Shown here piece after piece: positions 1-7,420 of a stretch of 64,000 nucleotides of DNA. A model generated the notes under the pieces. That model was not told the DNA's origin. It saw only the letters and a program-made list of their open reading frames with translations, and did not search any database. The translations under genes and the position numbers were made by a program. The stretch is from Paraburkholderia monticola (GTDB taxonomy: Bacteria; Pseudomonadota; Gammaproteobacteria; Burkholderiales; Burkholderiaceae): positions 62,001 to 126,000 of the forward strand of contig NZ_LRBG01000001.1 of assembly GCF_001580545.1 (NCBI RefSeq), given 5' to 3'. Positions within the stretch are counted from its first letter, which is position 1; the number at the start of each line of letters is the position of its first letter.

Positions 1-4
1 CGAA

Positions 5-204
5 ACCCCAAACACAGGCCTGAAAGCCTTATCCAGCAAGGCTCTATCTGTTGGGGGTTATGTTCGGGGTGCGCCTGCACTCCCCCATCATCGAGCCGAA
101 GGTGCGTCCCGAACCCCGAACAACCCCGAAGAAACCCCGAACAGCGAGAGCCTTATTCCATAATGGTTTTGGGTATCTGTTTGGGGCTTCGGGGTGTTTG
201 GGGT
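5..204. repeat. Cluster of ACCCCGAA-type octamers, origin-like
   Basis: Octamers ACCCCGAA lie at 113-120, 123-130 and 134-141, about one helical turn apart. The inverse TTCGGGGT lies at 63-70 and 188-195, and the variants ACCCCAAA at 5-12 and TTTGGGGT at 197-204. The cluster is just downstream of the DUF927 ATPase gene and shows no convincing reading frame. Phased short repeats in both orientations beside a primase/helicase module suggest an iteron-type replication origin, as in P4-like satellites; this function is inferred. Confidence 0.5.
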
Positions 205-230
205 ACTTTCTCGCGCGCATAGCGTCCGAC

Positions 231-2078
231 TTACTCGTCGTCGCTGCCATCCCCGTGAGCGACATTGCGAGTGTATGCCCGGTACACAGTCCCGGCAGGC
301 TTTCCGGCGTTGACTACGAACTCCCCACGCTTGTCGTTGCGGTCGAGCATTCCAGCCTCGTGCAGCACGCGACAGGCGTGGCGCAACTCGTAGCCCTTGA
401 TTACTTCATCCTTGAACGCGGCTGGCAGAATCAGAAACACTGGCTCGCCGTCCACGTAGCGCTTGTACCCGAGAATGTTGCTAGTGGTCGGCTCGCTGGA
501 CGGGTCAATCGGCAGAAGCACAAAGCGCCCAAGCTCATGAGCACGCAGGATGCCGTCCACCTGTTCGAGCAGACGCTCGTTGTCGCGGTCAGCCGTGCCG
601 AATGCCGCCAGCCAGCGAGCCCATGCCTGCATGACCCACGCGCGAGCCTCGGTGGCTGTCCAGCCAGTAATGCCAGCATTTGACGCCATCTCGGCAGCAG
701 CAGCAAGCACGGCCCACTTATGTGTCGCACGCTGCGCGGCAGGCGCTGCGCCCGGATGTTCGGTCTCCAGTGCAGCCAGCATTTCGGCCTCGGTCTGCGC
801 CACCCAGCCCATGACCTCATCCTTATGAGCAGCCAGCCATTCGACAAATGCGCGGCCAGCCGTGCCGTAGTTCGAGCGCGCGGCCTTGGTCAGTTCCACG
901 GCAAAGTCGCCGCCATTCTTGCGACCGTGCAGGCAGTCGAAGACACGGTATGCACCGGAGTCAGCCGGAACGTCGAGCAGGCGGATTTCCTGTCCGCCAC
1001 GCGGCGTCTGACCACCTTCGGCCAGGTATTGCGCCATGCCGACCTCGCCGGTACTGACCATCGTCAGACGCCACGAGCGCGACGCCACCACGCCGCCGTC
1101 CTTCGTGCCCTGAAGCCGCGATGTGCCGTTCAACATCGAGTAAATCGCAGCACCGATTTTGCGAGCGTCACCAGCGCCAATCTCGTCCAGGTACAGCAAC
1201 CCGTCGTTGGCGTACTCCGCAGTCCTGGTAAGACCGAACGTCGTGCCGTCCCATGAGTGCAACACGCTCATAGGGTCGCCCCATAGGGACGCGGCGCTGT
1301 CGGCCGCCGTGGATTTGCCGGACGACGTGCGGGCGTGAAGGTGCAGGCCGATGCCATCACGCACGCCAATGAGACTGAGCAGCGGGCCAGCCAACGAGCA
1401 CGCGACAGCAGCCACCACAAGCGGATTCTCGCGGGCAAGGTGTCCAACGGTATCGCGCCACGTCTGAAGGCTGCCGGCGGGCTCGTAGGTGGCTTTTTTG
1501 GGTGTGCCGCCGTTGTAGAAGATACGCTTCGTCGGCGTGCCTACCATGTCGCCGTTCGGCATGACGTAGCAGCCCTGTTGCCAGCCGGACAGACTGACGA
1601 TTTCGTACCAGTCATCGCCACCTTCCTTTTGCAGGTAGTAGCTCAGGCGGCTGCGGGCCGTGGCCGTCGTCGCGACAGCCAGCCCTTGATTGCGCATGGT
1701 CGCCCAGCACTCGCGCTCGCCAATGACGGCGTTCTGCATTGCCATCTGGATATGCTCGCCGTTGCCTTGGCGCTTCCATTGCAACAGCCGGTACTGGTTA
1801 CCAGCGTCATCGCGACCGTTGCCCAGCACTTCCAACTCGTCGCACAGCCACGTCGGCACCTTGCGGTCGGACTCGCCATCCTTGCCGGGCACGACGTTGA
1901 TGAAGTACAGGCCGCCATCCGTAACGGCGTAGTGCGATTGTCCTGCGTCGCTAACCGGCTTGGACTTCTTTTTCGGCTCGGGATTCTTTACCGGCTTCAA
2001 CTTCACCAGCTTCATGTTGGCGACGGCGGCGCGCATGGTTGCCTCCGCATCCATCTCTACGTTCATCTCGGCGCTCAT
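231..2078 (-). CDS. DUF927-family replicative ATPase/helicase
   Basis: This 615-residue protein belongs to the DUF927 family, NTPases found beside Toprim primases in satellites and integrative elements and presumed to unwind DNA at the element origin. A charged, lysine-rich N-terminal segment (about residues 20-42) precedes the DUF927 domain. The Walker A motif TSSGKST is at about 251-257 and the Walker B motif LLYLDEI at about 294-300. The remaining 300 residues contain a long helical stretch and a C-terminal region that may bind DNA. The start ATG at 2078 overlaps the stop of the upstream primase gene as ATGA, which implies translational coupling. The open frame extends further upstream, but that extension lies over the primase gene and is not credible. 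Family assignment is firm; helicase activity is inferred. Confidence 0.85.
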   Translation of the reverse strand: MSAEMNVEMDAEATMRAAVANMKLVKLKPVKNPEPKKKSKPVSDAGQSHYAVTDGGLYFINVVPGKDGESDRKVPTWLCDELEVLGNGRDDAGNQYRLLQWKRQGNGEHIQMAMQNAVIGERECWATMRNQGLAVATTATARSRLSYYLQKEGGDDWYEIVSLSGWQQGCYVMPNGDMVGTPTKRIFYNGGTPKKATYEPAGSLQTWRDTVGHLARENPLVVAAVACSLAGPLLSLIGVRDGIGLHLHARTSSGKSTAADSAASLWGDPMSVLHSWDGTTFGLTRTAEYANDGLLYLDEIGAGDARKIGAAIYSMLNGTSRLQGTKDGGVVASRSWRLTMVSTGEVGMAQYLAEGGQTPRGGQEIRLLDVPADSGAYRVFDCLHGRKNGGDFAVELTKAARSNYGTAGRAFVEWLAAHKDEVMGWVAQTEAEMLAALETEHPGAAPAAQRATHKWAVLAAAAEMASNAGITGWTATEARAWVMQAWARWLAAFGTADRDNERLLEQVDGILRAHELGRFVLLPIDPSSEPTTSNILGYKRYVDGEPVFLILPAAFKDEVIKGYELRHACRVLHEAGMLDRNDKRGEFVVNAGKPAGTVYRAYTRNVAHGDGSDDE

Positions 2079-2911
2079 ACCGTCATCTCCAAAATCGTGT
2101 CGTTCAAGTCGTTTTCGGTCTGCTGCGAGACCAGCACTTCGGCACCAGCTTCTACCCAGCGGCGTCCGCATTCGTCGGCGGCAGCGACGCCCGCCGGGTC
2201 GTTGTCTTTCGCGATGACCAAGGTCTCGATACCAGCCAACACCGGCAGCTTCGCCAAGTTCCCGGCGTCGATGAGCGCCCATACCGGCTGCACGGCCCAT
2301 GCGAGCGACAAGGCGCTCTCGATGCCTTCGGCAATGCCCAGCGTGCTCGTAGCGGCTTCGTCCGGCCACAGGCGGATTACGCCACCTTGTTTGCGGTGCC
2401 CCGCCAGCAACATGCGCGACACGCCCACGTAGGCCTTGCGACCGTCTGCACGAACCCATGTGCGGTGCAGGCTGATTGCATCGCCGGTCACAGCATCGGT
2501 GACGCGCGCGACCAGTGCCGGGCCGACGTAGCCGGATGGGTGCTTCAGGTTCGGGTGCTGACGCAGGTCGCCGTCGTCGGGCGGCAGTACGCACTTGCGC
2601 GACGCCAGATAGTCGACGGCAACGCTGCCCTTGAGCGGCTCGCAGGCGTCCCACAGGTCGCAACCATAGTCGGACAAGGTCTCGCGCTTCGGAGCCCGCT
2701 GGCGGCCAGTAATACGAGGCGTAGACGGTGCCGCGATATGAGCACCACGCTCAGGGCGGTAGGTCTCCACGAATGAGCAGCGGTGGCAGTGCGCCACGCC
2801 GGAGTAGTCGAGCTTGATGGTAAGGCCGCACGTCTTATCGCGCGGACCACGGCCACATGCCGGGCACTGGATACGGTGCTCGCCTACGTCGTAGTCGTTC
2901 CACTGAATCAT
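2075..2911 (-). CDS. Zinc-finger and Toprim domain DNA primase
   Basis: The 278-residue protein begins with a primase-type zinc finger, CPACGRG at 16-22 and CHRC at 42-45. It ends in a Toprim domain with the glutamate motif EGIE at 195-198 and the acidic DND at 236-238. This layout matches small P4-like or phage-type primases that make primers for element replication, acting with the DUF927 ATPase encoded next. The start at 2911 is preferred because MIQWNDYD opens directly before the zinc finger and overlaps the stop of the upstream 74-codon gene as ATGA. The longer open frame upstream has a low-complexity arginine-rich translation and overlaps two other genes. No catalytic polymerase domain is recognisable, so priming may need a partner. 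Confidence 0.85.
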   Translation of the reverse strand: MIQWNDYDVGEHRIQCPACGRGPRDKTCGLTIKLDYSGVAHCHRCSFVETYRPERGAHIAAPSTPRITGRQRAPKRETLSDYGCDLWDACEPLKGSVAVDYLASRKCVLPPDDGDLRQHPNLKHPSGYVGPALVARVTDAVTGDAISLHRTWVRADGRKAYVGVSRMLLAGHRKQGGVIRLWPDEAATSTLGIAEGIESALSLAWAVQPVWALIDAGNLAKLPVLAGIETLVIAKDNDPAGVAAADECGRRWVEAGAEVLVSQQTENDLNDTILEMTV

Positions 2912-3132
2912 GAGCGAACCTCGCGGCGCGGCAGTTCCCAGTGCGACGTGCCGAAGCGAGTGCTGCGGGTCTTCACCACGCGCAGGACGGCGCACGCGCG
3001 CTCGATAGTGCGGCGGCTGTGACCGGCTTCCTGAGCACGTACATAGACGCCATCGCCCGCGGCGATACAGAGGCGAAGGTGGGCGCGCAGGAACGCGCAG
3101 GCGGCTTCCACTTTCGACGTGATGTTGCTCAT
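2908..3132 (-). CDS. Small element protein, possible winged-helix type
   Basis: The product has 74 residues and is not assigned to a named family. Its start and stop both overlap neighbouring genes by four bases (ATGA at 3129-3132 and at 2908-2911), so it sits inside a coupled operon between an unknown 247-residue gene and the primase gene. The sequence contains a helix-turn-helix-like stretch (AGHSRRTIERACAVLRVVK) followed by a short wing-like tail, which resembles RepA/primase-associated C-terminal winged helices that bind DNA. A role in DNA binding at the origin or as a primase accessory is an inference from this and the context. Confidence 0.65.
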   Translation of the reverse strand: MSNITSKVEAACAFLRAHLRLCIAAGDGVYVRAQEAGHSRRTIERACAVLRVVKTRSTRFGTSHWELPRREVRS

Positions 3133-3872
3133 GCCGGACCCTCGTCAAGGTTGTCGTCGCTGGCGGTGCGGCTTGCGGGCAGAGTCCAGAACCAACGCGT
3201 GCCGACCTTGATCTTCTTCACCTTCACCGCCTTGCCTGCGCGCTCCAAAGTCTTCGGGGCGACGCGTGCCTCTGCCGCCAGAGATTCGACCTCTTTGGTC
3301 GGCACATGGCCCTTGCCGGTGAGCACGCGCTTGACGAACTCGATTGCTGAATCCAGTGCTCCGGCCGCCGTCAAGTTCGTCACGTTGACCTTGACGGAGT
3401 TGCCGACGGACTTGCCGGTGGCGTTGGTGTCGCTGCCGCGAATCGTGGCGCGGTTTTTCACGTCAGCGACGTGCTCGGCCTGCGTGACCATCAGGCCGTC
3501 AGGGCGAATCGCCCTCGCTTGCAAAATGATTTCTTGGTCGAGCCAGTACTGTGCGATTTCGTGGCTCTTGCGCGGGTGCTTGAGCGGGGCAGCCTTCACC
3601 GGCCAGCCGAATTTATTCTCCAAATCCTGAATGTAGGCACTAATGCGCCGGTACTCGTCAGGCATGTCGAACATGTTGATGCGTGCGCCGGTCAGCATCA
3701 GGTCGAGCGTCAATCCGCACATCGTGGCGTGGCCCGGCCATGACGGGCAGAACGCCGGTTTCGGAATGTCTGGCAGTTCCAGTTGTTCGCAGTCGTGGCC
3801 TACGTTATCCTGTGCGCGTTCGTTCAGGTCCGGTTCGCTCTTAGTGGCGGTCGGGCTATTTTTTTGGGCCAT
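3129..3872 (-). CDS. Unknown element protein, 247 residues
   Basis: I do not recognise this protein. It is soluble in appearance, with a hydrophilic N-terminus and a middle part rich in aromatic and charged residues (about 80-130). The C-terminal third (about 185-235) carries a short helix-turn-helix-like segment, EVESLAAEARVAPKTLERAGK, followed by basic strands typical of a winged DNA-binding domain. The gene sits 4 bp downstream of the AlpA-like gene and overlaps the next one by ATGA, so it belongs to the replication operon. A regulatory or replication-accessory role is plausible. The frame, codon use and coupled start support a real gene. Confidence 0.7.
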   Translation of the reverse strand: MAQKNSPTATKSEPDLNERAQDNVGHDCEQLELPDIPKPAFCPSWPGHATMCGLTLDLMLTGARINMFDMPDEYRRISAYIQDLENKFGWPVKAAPLKHPRKSHEIAQYWLDQEIILQARAIRPDGLMVTQAEHVADVKNRATIRGSDTNATGKSVGNSVKVNVTNLTAAGALDSAIEFVKRVLTGKGHVPTKEVESLAAEARVAPKTLERAGKAVKVKKIKVGTRWFWTLPASRTASDDNLDEGPA

Positions 3873-3876
3873 CGCC

Positions 3877-4071
3877 TTATGCCCCCGTCAGGCGGGCGAT
3901 GGAGTCGCCGGGCCACAGCAGGCGGCCATTCGGCAACTTCGTCGGGACCACGCCGAAGTAACTGCCGGTCTGGCAGAAGCGCTTGCGCAGGCTCTGCTTC
4001 TTCAAGCCAAGCAGTGCGGCCAGCTTCTCGGTTGTGAGCGGGTCGAGGGCCGATTCCTGAGTAGTTGTCAT
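3877..4071 (-). CDS. AlpA/excisionase-like DNA-binding protein
   Basis: The 64-residue product looks like a short MerR/AlpA-type helix-turn-helix regulator. Residues 13-35 form a LTTEKLAALLGLKKQSLRKR helix-turn-helix, followed by a strand-turn-strand wing ending in GRLLWPGDSIARL, a layout common in prophage excisionases and AlpA regulators. In P4-like elements AlpA-type proteins control integrase and replication expression. The start at 4071 has AAGGTG seven bases upstream. It is the first gene of the minus-strand replication operon and lies next to a palindrome and phased repeats at 4124-4192 that could be its own operator. The family call is confident; the exact role is inferred. Confidence 0.75.
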   Translation of the reverse strand: MTTTQESALDPLTTEKLAALLGLKKQSLRKRFCQTGSYFGVVPTKLPNGRLLWPGDSIARLTGA

Positions 4072-4123
4072 TCCGTATCACCTTAAAGTCAACGCGGGTG
4101 CGTCGGTGAACGGACTCTATTAG

Positions 4124-4192
4124 GGGCTCCGGAGCCCTCATATAGATGCGACGGCTGGCGTCGCTTAACGTTGCTTAACGTGGGATAACGAC
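4124..4192. promoter_or_regulatory. Palindrome plus three phased repeats upstream of the AlpA-like gene
   Basis: A perfect 14-bp palindrome GGGCTCC/GGAGCCC spans 4124-4137. It is followed by three 10-bp phased units, GCTTAACGTT (4163-4172), GCTTAACGTG (4173-4182) and GGATAACGAC (4183-4192). They lie 53-121 bp upstream of the first gene of the replication operon, where an operator would be expected. The regulator that binds is unknown; the AlpA-like protein is the obvious candidate. Confidence 0.45.
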
Positions 4193-4247
4193 GCGGCTTC
4201 GCGGGCGCTTCAGGCGCTATCTCTGCGTCGCAGCCGCACTTCGTCAA

Positions 4248-4898
4248 TCAGCGGCGCTTAAGGCGCTGGCCCAGCGCGTCCCGGCTGAGTGTCTTCGGTT
4301 GGCCGTAGTCGTCTGTGTACTTCAGGCTGCCGTTCGGCATGACGCCCGTGAACGGGCCAGCTTGGTTATCTGCGCGCTCGCGCAGGTAGTGGAGCACCGC
4401 GCTGGTGTCGGTGCTGCCTACCTGCTCAACGGCGCGTTCAATCTCGGCGGTCAGCACGTTGGTGCGCCTGCCGTTGGCCAAGTGGTGCACGACGTTGCTG
4501 TTGGCGGTCGTTTTCAAGTTCGTCATGACGGAGTTGCCGGGGTAGATCGGATTTCGATCATGTTCGATCAGGTCTTGCTCGGCCGGATGAAACCGGAATG
4601 GAGTGTGCGGCTCGTGCAGGTCCAGCCATGCGTCCACGTCGGATAGATACGCCTCGCGATTCATCAGCAACGTGGGCGGCGGCAGCTTGCCAGGCGCGAT
4701 GCTTTGGAACGTGCCGCGCTCATAGACCTTCAGGGTTCCAGACCTTGCCGAAGCCATCAGTTTGTCGAGCAGCGGCCATTCACGGTCCCAGTGGACCTCG
4801 AACTTCGGGGTGTCGGTCGCCAGCGCTGCCTCGTGCCCAATGATGCGCTTGACGATATCGGCGAGCGGTAGCCGGTTCTCGCGGTTCATGTTCGTCAT
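4248..4898 (-). CDS. Unknown element protein, 216 residues
   Basis: The product is not recognised. It is soluble, without a signal peptide or membrane segment. Its C-terminal part (about 130-216) is dense in basic residues and ends in QRLKRR. The central region has a regular pattern of charged helices (TAEIERAVEQVGSTDTSAVLHYLRE), and the C-terminal GSLKYTDDYGQPKTLSRDALGQRL stretch is reminiscent of a small DNA-binding module. It begins four bases before the end of the integrase gene and so probably shares its transcript. Its position between integrase and AlpA-like genes fits an accessory protein of integration or copy control, but nothing more specific can be claimed. Confidence 0.6.
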   Translation of the reverse strand: MTNMNRENRLPLADIVKRIIGHEAALATDTPKFEVHWDREWPLLDKLMASARSGTLKVYERGTFQSIAPGKLPPPTLLMNREAYLSDVDAWLDLHEPHTPFRFHPAEQDLIEHDRNPIYPGNSVMTNLKTTANSNVVHHLANGRRTNVLTAEIERAVEQVGSTDTSAVLHYLRERADNQAGPFTGVMPNGSLKYTDDYGQPKTLSRDALGQRLKRR

Positions 4899-4902
4899 GA
4901 CT

Positions 4903-6273
4903 TCAGACCGCTTTCGGCATTGGCGGCTTCTGTTCGGCGGCGGCCGGTTGGAAGTCGATACCGGCCTGCTCCAGTAGCCACGTTTCGAGCTTGTCGTGCC
5001 ATGAGCGCAACAAGTCCAACGGGCGGCGCTTGTAGTGCTTCTCGGCGGTCGCGCTCGGCTTGTGGCCTTGAATCTGAGCGGTGACGCCCACCGGCAGTTC
5101 GCACCACTCGCTGAGGGTCGCGAAGCTACGACGCAAACCGTGCAACGTTACGTGCGGCACGCCTGCAATCGCGCAAACGCGGGCCAGCGCGCGGTTCGGG
5201 CTCGTCAACCGGCCTTCACCTGAAGTCTTGGACGCGAACACGAACTCGCTCGGCCTCCACGTCTCGCCCCGGCGCTCGAACTGCTCGCGCAGCGCGCGGA
5301 CGGTCGGCGGCGTGTCGTTGATGGCCTTCAACTTGAGCAACAAGGTCTTGAAGTACGGCGTGAGCGGAATCGTGCGGCCAGCCGCTTCGACCTTGTCGGC
5401 TAGGTGCAGGCTGTTCCACTTGAAGTCCACGTCACCCCACTTGAGACCGGCTAGTTCCTCGCGCCGCGCGCCGGTCAACAACAGCCCCTGAAGGTACGCC
5501 TCCATCACCGGGTTATCTAGCTGGCGTACGGCCGCGAACCATGCGGTCAACTGCTCGCGTTGTAGAACGTCATCCTTCGTGGACGGCTTTGGCAGTTCCT
5601 TCCGAAGCTTGGCGCTGACGGCCTTGCTATCCACCAGACCGGTGTACTGCGGCTGCTCGTCGGCCCAGCCAGCGAAGATTCGCAACAGATCGAACGCCTT
5701 GCGGGCGCGGGCCGGGCGCGTGTCGGCTTCGTCCGCCAGCCAGTCGGCCACGCGGTCGGCGGTCAGGTCCGCCAGCTTCACGCCCATGAGCGGCGCGAGC
5801 GGGCCGGGTGCCGTCAGGCCCTTGCCGCGCAGCTTCGGCACGCCGCCCAACTGCGACAGGTCAACGTGGTCACGGTAATGCAGTTCAGACCACTTAGACC
5901 GGCGAGCCTCGGTATAGACAGCCCACGCCTCCGCGAGCGTCGCGGTCTTGCGGGCGGCTTCGGCCTTGCGGGCGGCGTGGGCTACTGCCTGAGCGACGGA
6001 TTCCTCACGCGGGTCTTTGCCACCGTCCACCAGCACACGCAGGCGGCTGGCTTCGGTTCTGGCGACGTCGAGCTTCCACGCCTTCACGTCGCCGATGGTG
6101 ACGCGGACAGTCTTGCCATGCAGGCGGGCCTCAAAAATGAACGAGCGGGCCCCGCCAGCCGTTACCCTCAATCCCAGTCCGGGCGTGTTGGCGTCTTGGT
6201 GCAGGGTCTGCGACTTGCCCACTTCGCAGACCAACTCCGACATTACGCGCTGCTGGGTGAAATTGACCTTCAT
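4903..6273 (-). CDS. Tyrosine integrase of the tRNA-His element
   Basis: This 456-residue protein is a tyrosine recombinase that would catalyse integration and excision of the element at tRNA-His. An N-terminal arm-binding type domain (about 1-95, including the GLGLRVTAGGARSFIFEARL strand pattern of phage integrases) is followed by a core-binding helical domain and the catalytic domain. The catalytic residues expected are visible: R270 (TGARRE), H378 and R381 (HGLRRSF), H404 (GHK) and Y414 (KHYKRR). The start at 6273 is preferred because AGAGGGG lies just before it; an upstream in-frame extension is arginine-rich and overlaps the next gene. The gene points away from attR, and its 5' end lies about 530 bp from it. 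Confidence 0.92.
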   Translation of the reverse strand: MKVNFTQQRVMSELVCEVGKSQTLHQDANTPGLGLRVTAGGARSFIFEARLHGKTVRVTIGDVKAWKLDVARTEASRLRVLVDGGKDPREESVAQAVAHAARKAEAARKTATLAEAWAVYTEARRSKWSELHYRDHVDLSQLGGVPKLRGKGLTAPGPLAPLMGVKLADLTADRVADWLADEADTRPARARKAFDLLRIFAGWADEQPQYTGLVDSKAVSAKLRKELPKPSTKDDVLQREQLTAWFAAVRQLDNPVMEAYLQGLLLTGARREELAGLKWGDVDFKWNSLHLADKVEAAGRTIPLTPYFKTLLLKLKAINDTPPTVRALREQFERRGETWRPSEFVFASKTSGEGRLTSPNRALARVCAIAGVPHVTLHGLRRSFATLSEWCELPVGVTAQIQGHKPSATAEKHYKRRPLDLLRSWHDKLETWLLEQAGIDFQPAAAEQKPPMPKAV

Positions 6274-6275
6274 TG

Positions 6276-6623
6276 TCAACCCCTCTGAGCGCAGGAGTAC
6301 GGCGGGATTGGCTGAATGGCTGCGAGCGTGTGCCAAATATCGACGTACGCGTGGTGCAGGTCGTTGTCCTTCCGGCAATCGACGGAATCCTTGAAATTGA
6401 GGTACGGCGTCGTCAGCAGCCGGTTCGCGATTACGTCCGCGACCTGTTGGCGCGGCAGAAACGCACGCACCTGGTAGTCGCGGCCCGGAATGTGAATCTC
6501 CTCCACGTCAGCGCCGAACACGCGGCGGATGTCGTTGGGGCGGCGAGCGCGGACCACAAGCAGGTTTTCATCTTTGTCACTGGCAATCACCGACAGCATC
6601 GAGTCATTCATCAATAGCCACAT
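6276..6623 (-). CDS. Integrase-adjacent small protein of unknown function
   Basis: The 115-residue product begins MWLLMNDSMLSV and has no recognised domain. It is soluble and mixed alpha/beta in look: strands in the first 40 residues (LSVIASDKDENLLVVRARR), then a glycine-rich turn and a C-terminal helix-rich part containing HHAYVDIWHTLA. GGGGAAG lies just before the ATG at 6623, and the stop is two bases from the integrase start, so the two are almost certainly one operon, with this gene first. It could be a recombination directionality factor or a host-interaction protein; the sequence does not decide. Confidence 0.65.
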   Translation of the reverse strand: MWLLMNDSMLSVIASDKDENLLVVRARRPNDIRRVFGADVEEIHIPGRDYQVRAFLPRQQVADVIANRLLTTPYLNFKDSVDCRKDNDLHHAYVDIWHTLAAIQPIPPYSCAQRG

Positions 6624-6647
6624 GGCACTTCCCCGGCGTTGGTCAGC

Positions 6648-6721
6648 GCCTACAGTAGGCACTGTGTAGGCACGGATTGTACATTCGAATCAACGTACGT
6701 CAACGCGGATAATGTAGGCAA
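6648..6721. repeat. GTAGGCAC repeats, candidate integrase arm sites
   Basis: GTAGGCAC occurs at 6655-6662 and 6666-6673, with a GTAGGCAA copy at 6714-6721 and an inverted copy that makes the palindrome GCCTACAGTAGGC at 6648-6660. The copies lie 80-150 bp inside the element from attR and just upstream of the integrase operon. Direct repeats at this place are typical of arm-type integrase binding sites, and the palindrome could serve as an operator. Function is inferred. Confidence 0.4.
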
Positions 6722-6800
6722 ATATGGCAAGACCGGCTTGCAGTCTTCGTTTCAGGCAGATATCGGGATGCTTCGTGTTGACCGGGAATTACAGTTGGCT

Positions 6801-6849
6801 AGGATTGTGATTCCTGTCGTCGTGGGTTCGAGTCCCATCAGCCACCCCA
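6801..6849 (+). repeat. attR: duplicated 3' part of tRNA-His
   Basis: The segment reads as the anticodon loop (TTGTGAT, anticodon GTG), variable region, T arm (GTGGGTTCGAGTCCCAT) and acceptor end (CAGCCACCCCA) of tRNA-His. Upstream of 6801 the D arm and 5' acceptor strand cannot be found, so it is not a functional tRNA gene. It is the expected remnant at the far end of an element inserted in tRNA-His. An unusual feature is that the natural tRNA terminator (6863-6898) stays with this fragment. Confidence 0.8.
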
Positions 6850-6862
6850 AAGAATTCGCGCG

Positions 6863-6898
6863 AACGGCGTTGTGAGCAATCACAACGCCGTTTTTGTT
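6863..6898 (+). terminator. Rho-independent terminator, originally of tRNA-His
   Basis: A perfect 13-bp stem, AACGGCGTTGTGA (6863-6875) with TCACAACGCCGTT (6880-6892) and a GCAA loop, runs into TTTTTG. It lies 14 bp after the tRNA-His remnant and probably terminated the intact gene before insertion. Between 6899 and 7150 I see only leader sequence of the next gene. Confidence 0.8.
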
Positions 6899-7150
6899 TT
6901 GCGACCCGCCTCAGCCCCTCCTTCCCTTCCTCAAAATCCACTTGCTCAACAGGGCCGGATCACCGCTCTGTCTTGCCGCGCTTACGTCTGATCGATTGTT
7001 TCCCGATGAGGAATAGTAATTTCAAATTATCGGCATAAAAAATCGATAGTAGGGGTATACACTGCCTTCCATCGACGTTGCAGACACCCTCCTCACCGGC
7101 TCCTGCGACGCCTTCCTGAAATGCAGTCGAAACGTTATCGGAGTCCTACC

Positions 7151-7420
7151 ATGAAGACCAAGTTCATCGCCGCCCTGCTGGTTGCCGCTTCTGCCTCGAT
7201 CGCCGCTCCCGCTTTCGCAAGCGGCTACGGTCCGGCACCGTACTATCGTCCGTCGGTTGGCGCACCGGCTTCGCAACAAGGCCAGAGCGCGCAGACCGTC
7301 GCGGCTGAACAAGCCAACGCCCAATCGAATTCGTACGGCGGCGTGAATAGCGTGTCGACGCAATCGGGCACGCACAGCGAACCCACTTCGGGTCCGCGAT
7401 CGGTGTTCTTCGGCCACTAA
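7151..7420 (+). CDS. Small secreted protein
   Basis: The 89-residue product starts at 7151 with a classical signal peptide (MKTKFIAALLVAASASIAAPAFA, cleavage after AFA near residue 23). The mature part is short and rich in Gly, Ser, Gln and Asn, with no cysteines. Many Burkholderiales carry families of such small exported proteins with a similar N-terminus (DUF4148-like), but the mature sequence here does not show the DUF4148 pattern, so no family is assigned. An in-frame ATG ten codons upstream gives an arginine-rich extension and no signal peptide, so it is not chosen. Periplasmic location is inferred. Confidence 0.7.
   Translation: MKTKFIAALLVAASASIAAPAFASGYGPAPYYRPSVGAPASQQGQSAQTVAAEQANAQSNSYGGVNSVSTQSGTHSEPTSGPRSVFFGH

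Larger units (their letters stand above)
1..6849. mobile_element. Right end of an integrated satellite-like element at tRNA-His
   Basis: The stretch holds an integrase, an AlpA-like regulator, a Toprim primase, a DUF927 ATPase and several unknown small proteins, all on the minus strand, and no capsid, tail or lysis gene. It stops at a copy of the 3' part of tRNA-His (6801-6849) that lacks a matching 5' half. For an element inserted into the 3' end of a plus-strand tRNA gene, such a fragment is the distal attachment site, so the intact tRNA-His and the rest of the element should lie left of the window. The gene set resembles P4-type satellites and related integrative elements. The left boundary is not visible. 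Confidence 0.75.

Noticed and set aside
231..2663. An 810-codon version of the DUF927 gene
   Set aside because: The extra N-terminal part overlaps the primase gene in another frame; the ATG at 2078 overlaps the primase stop exactly.
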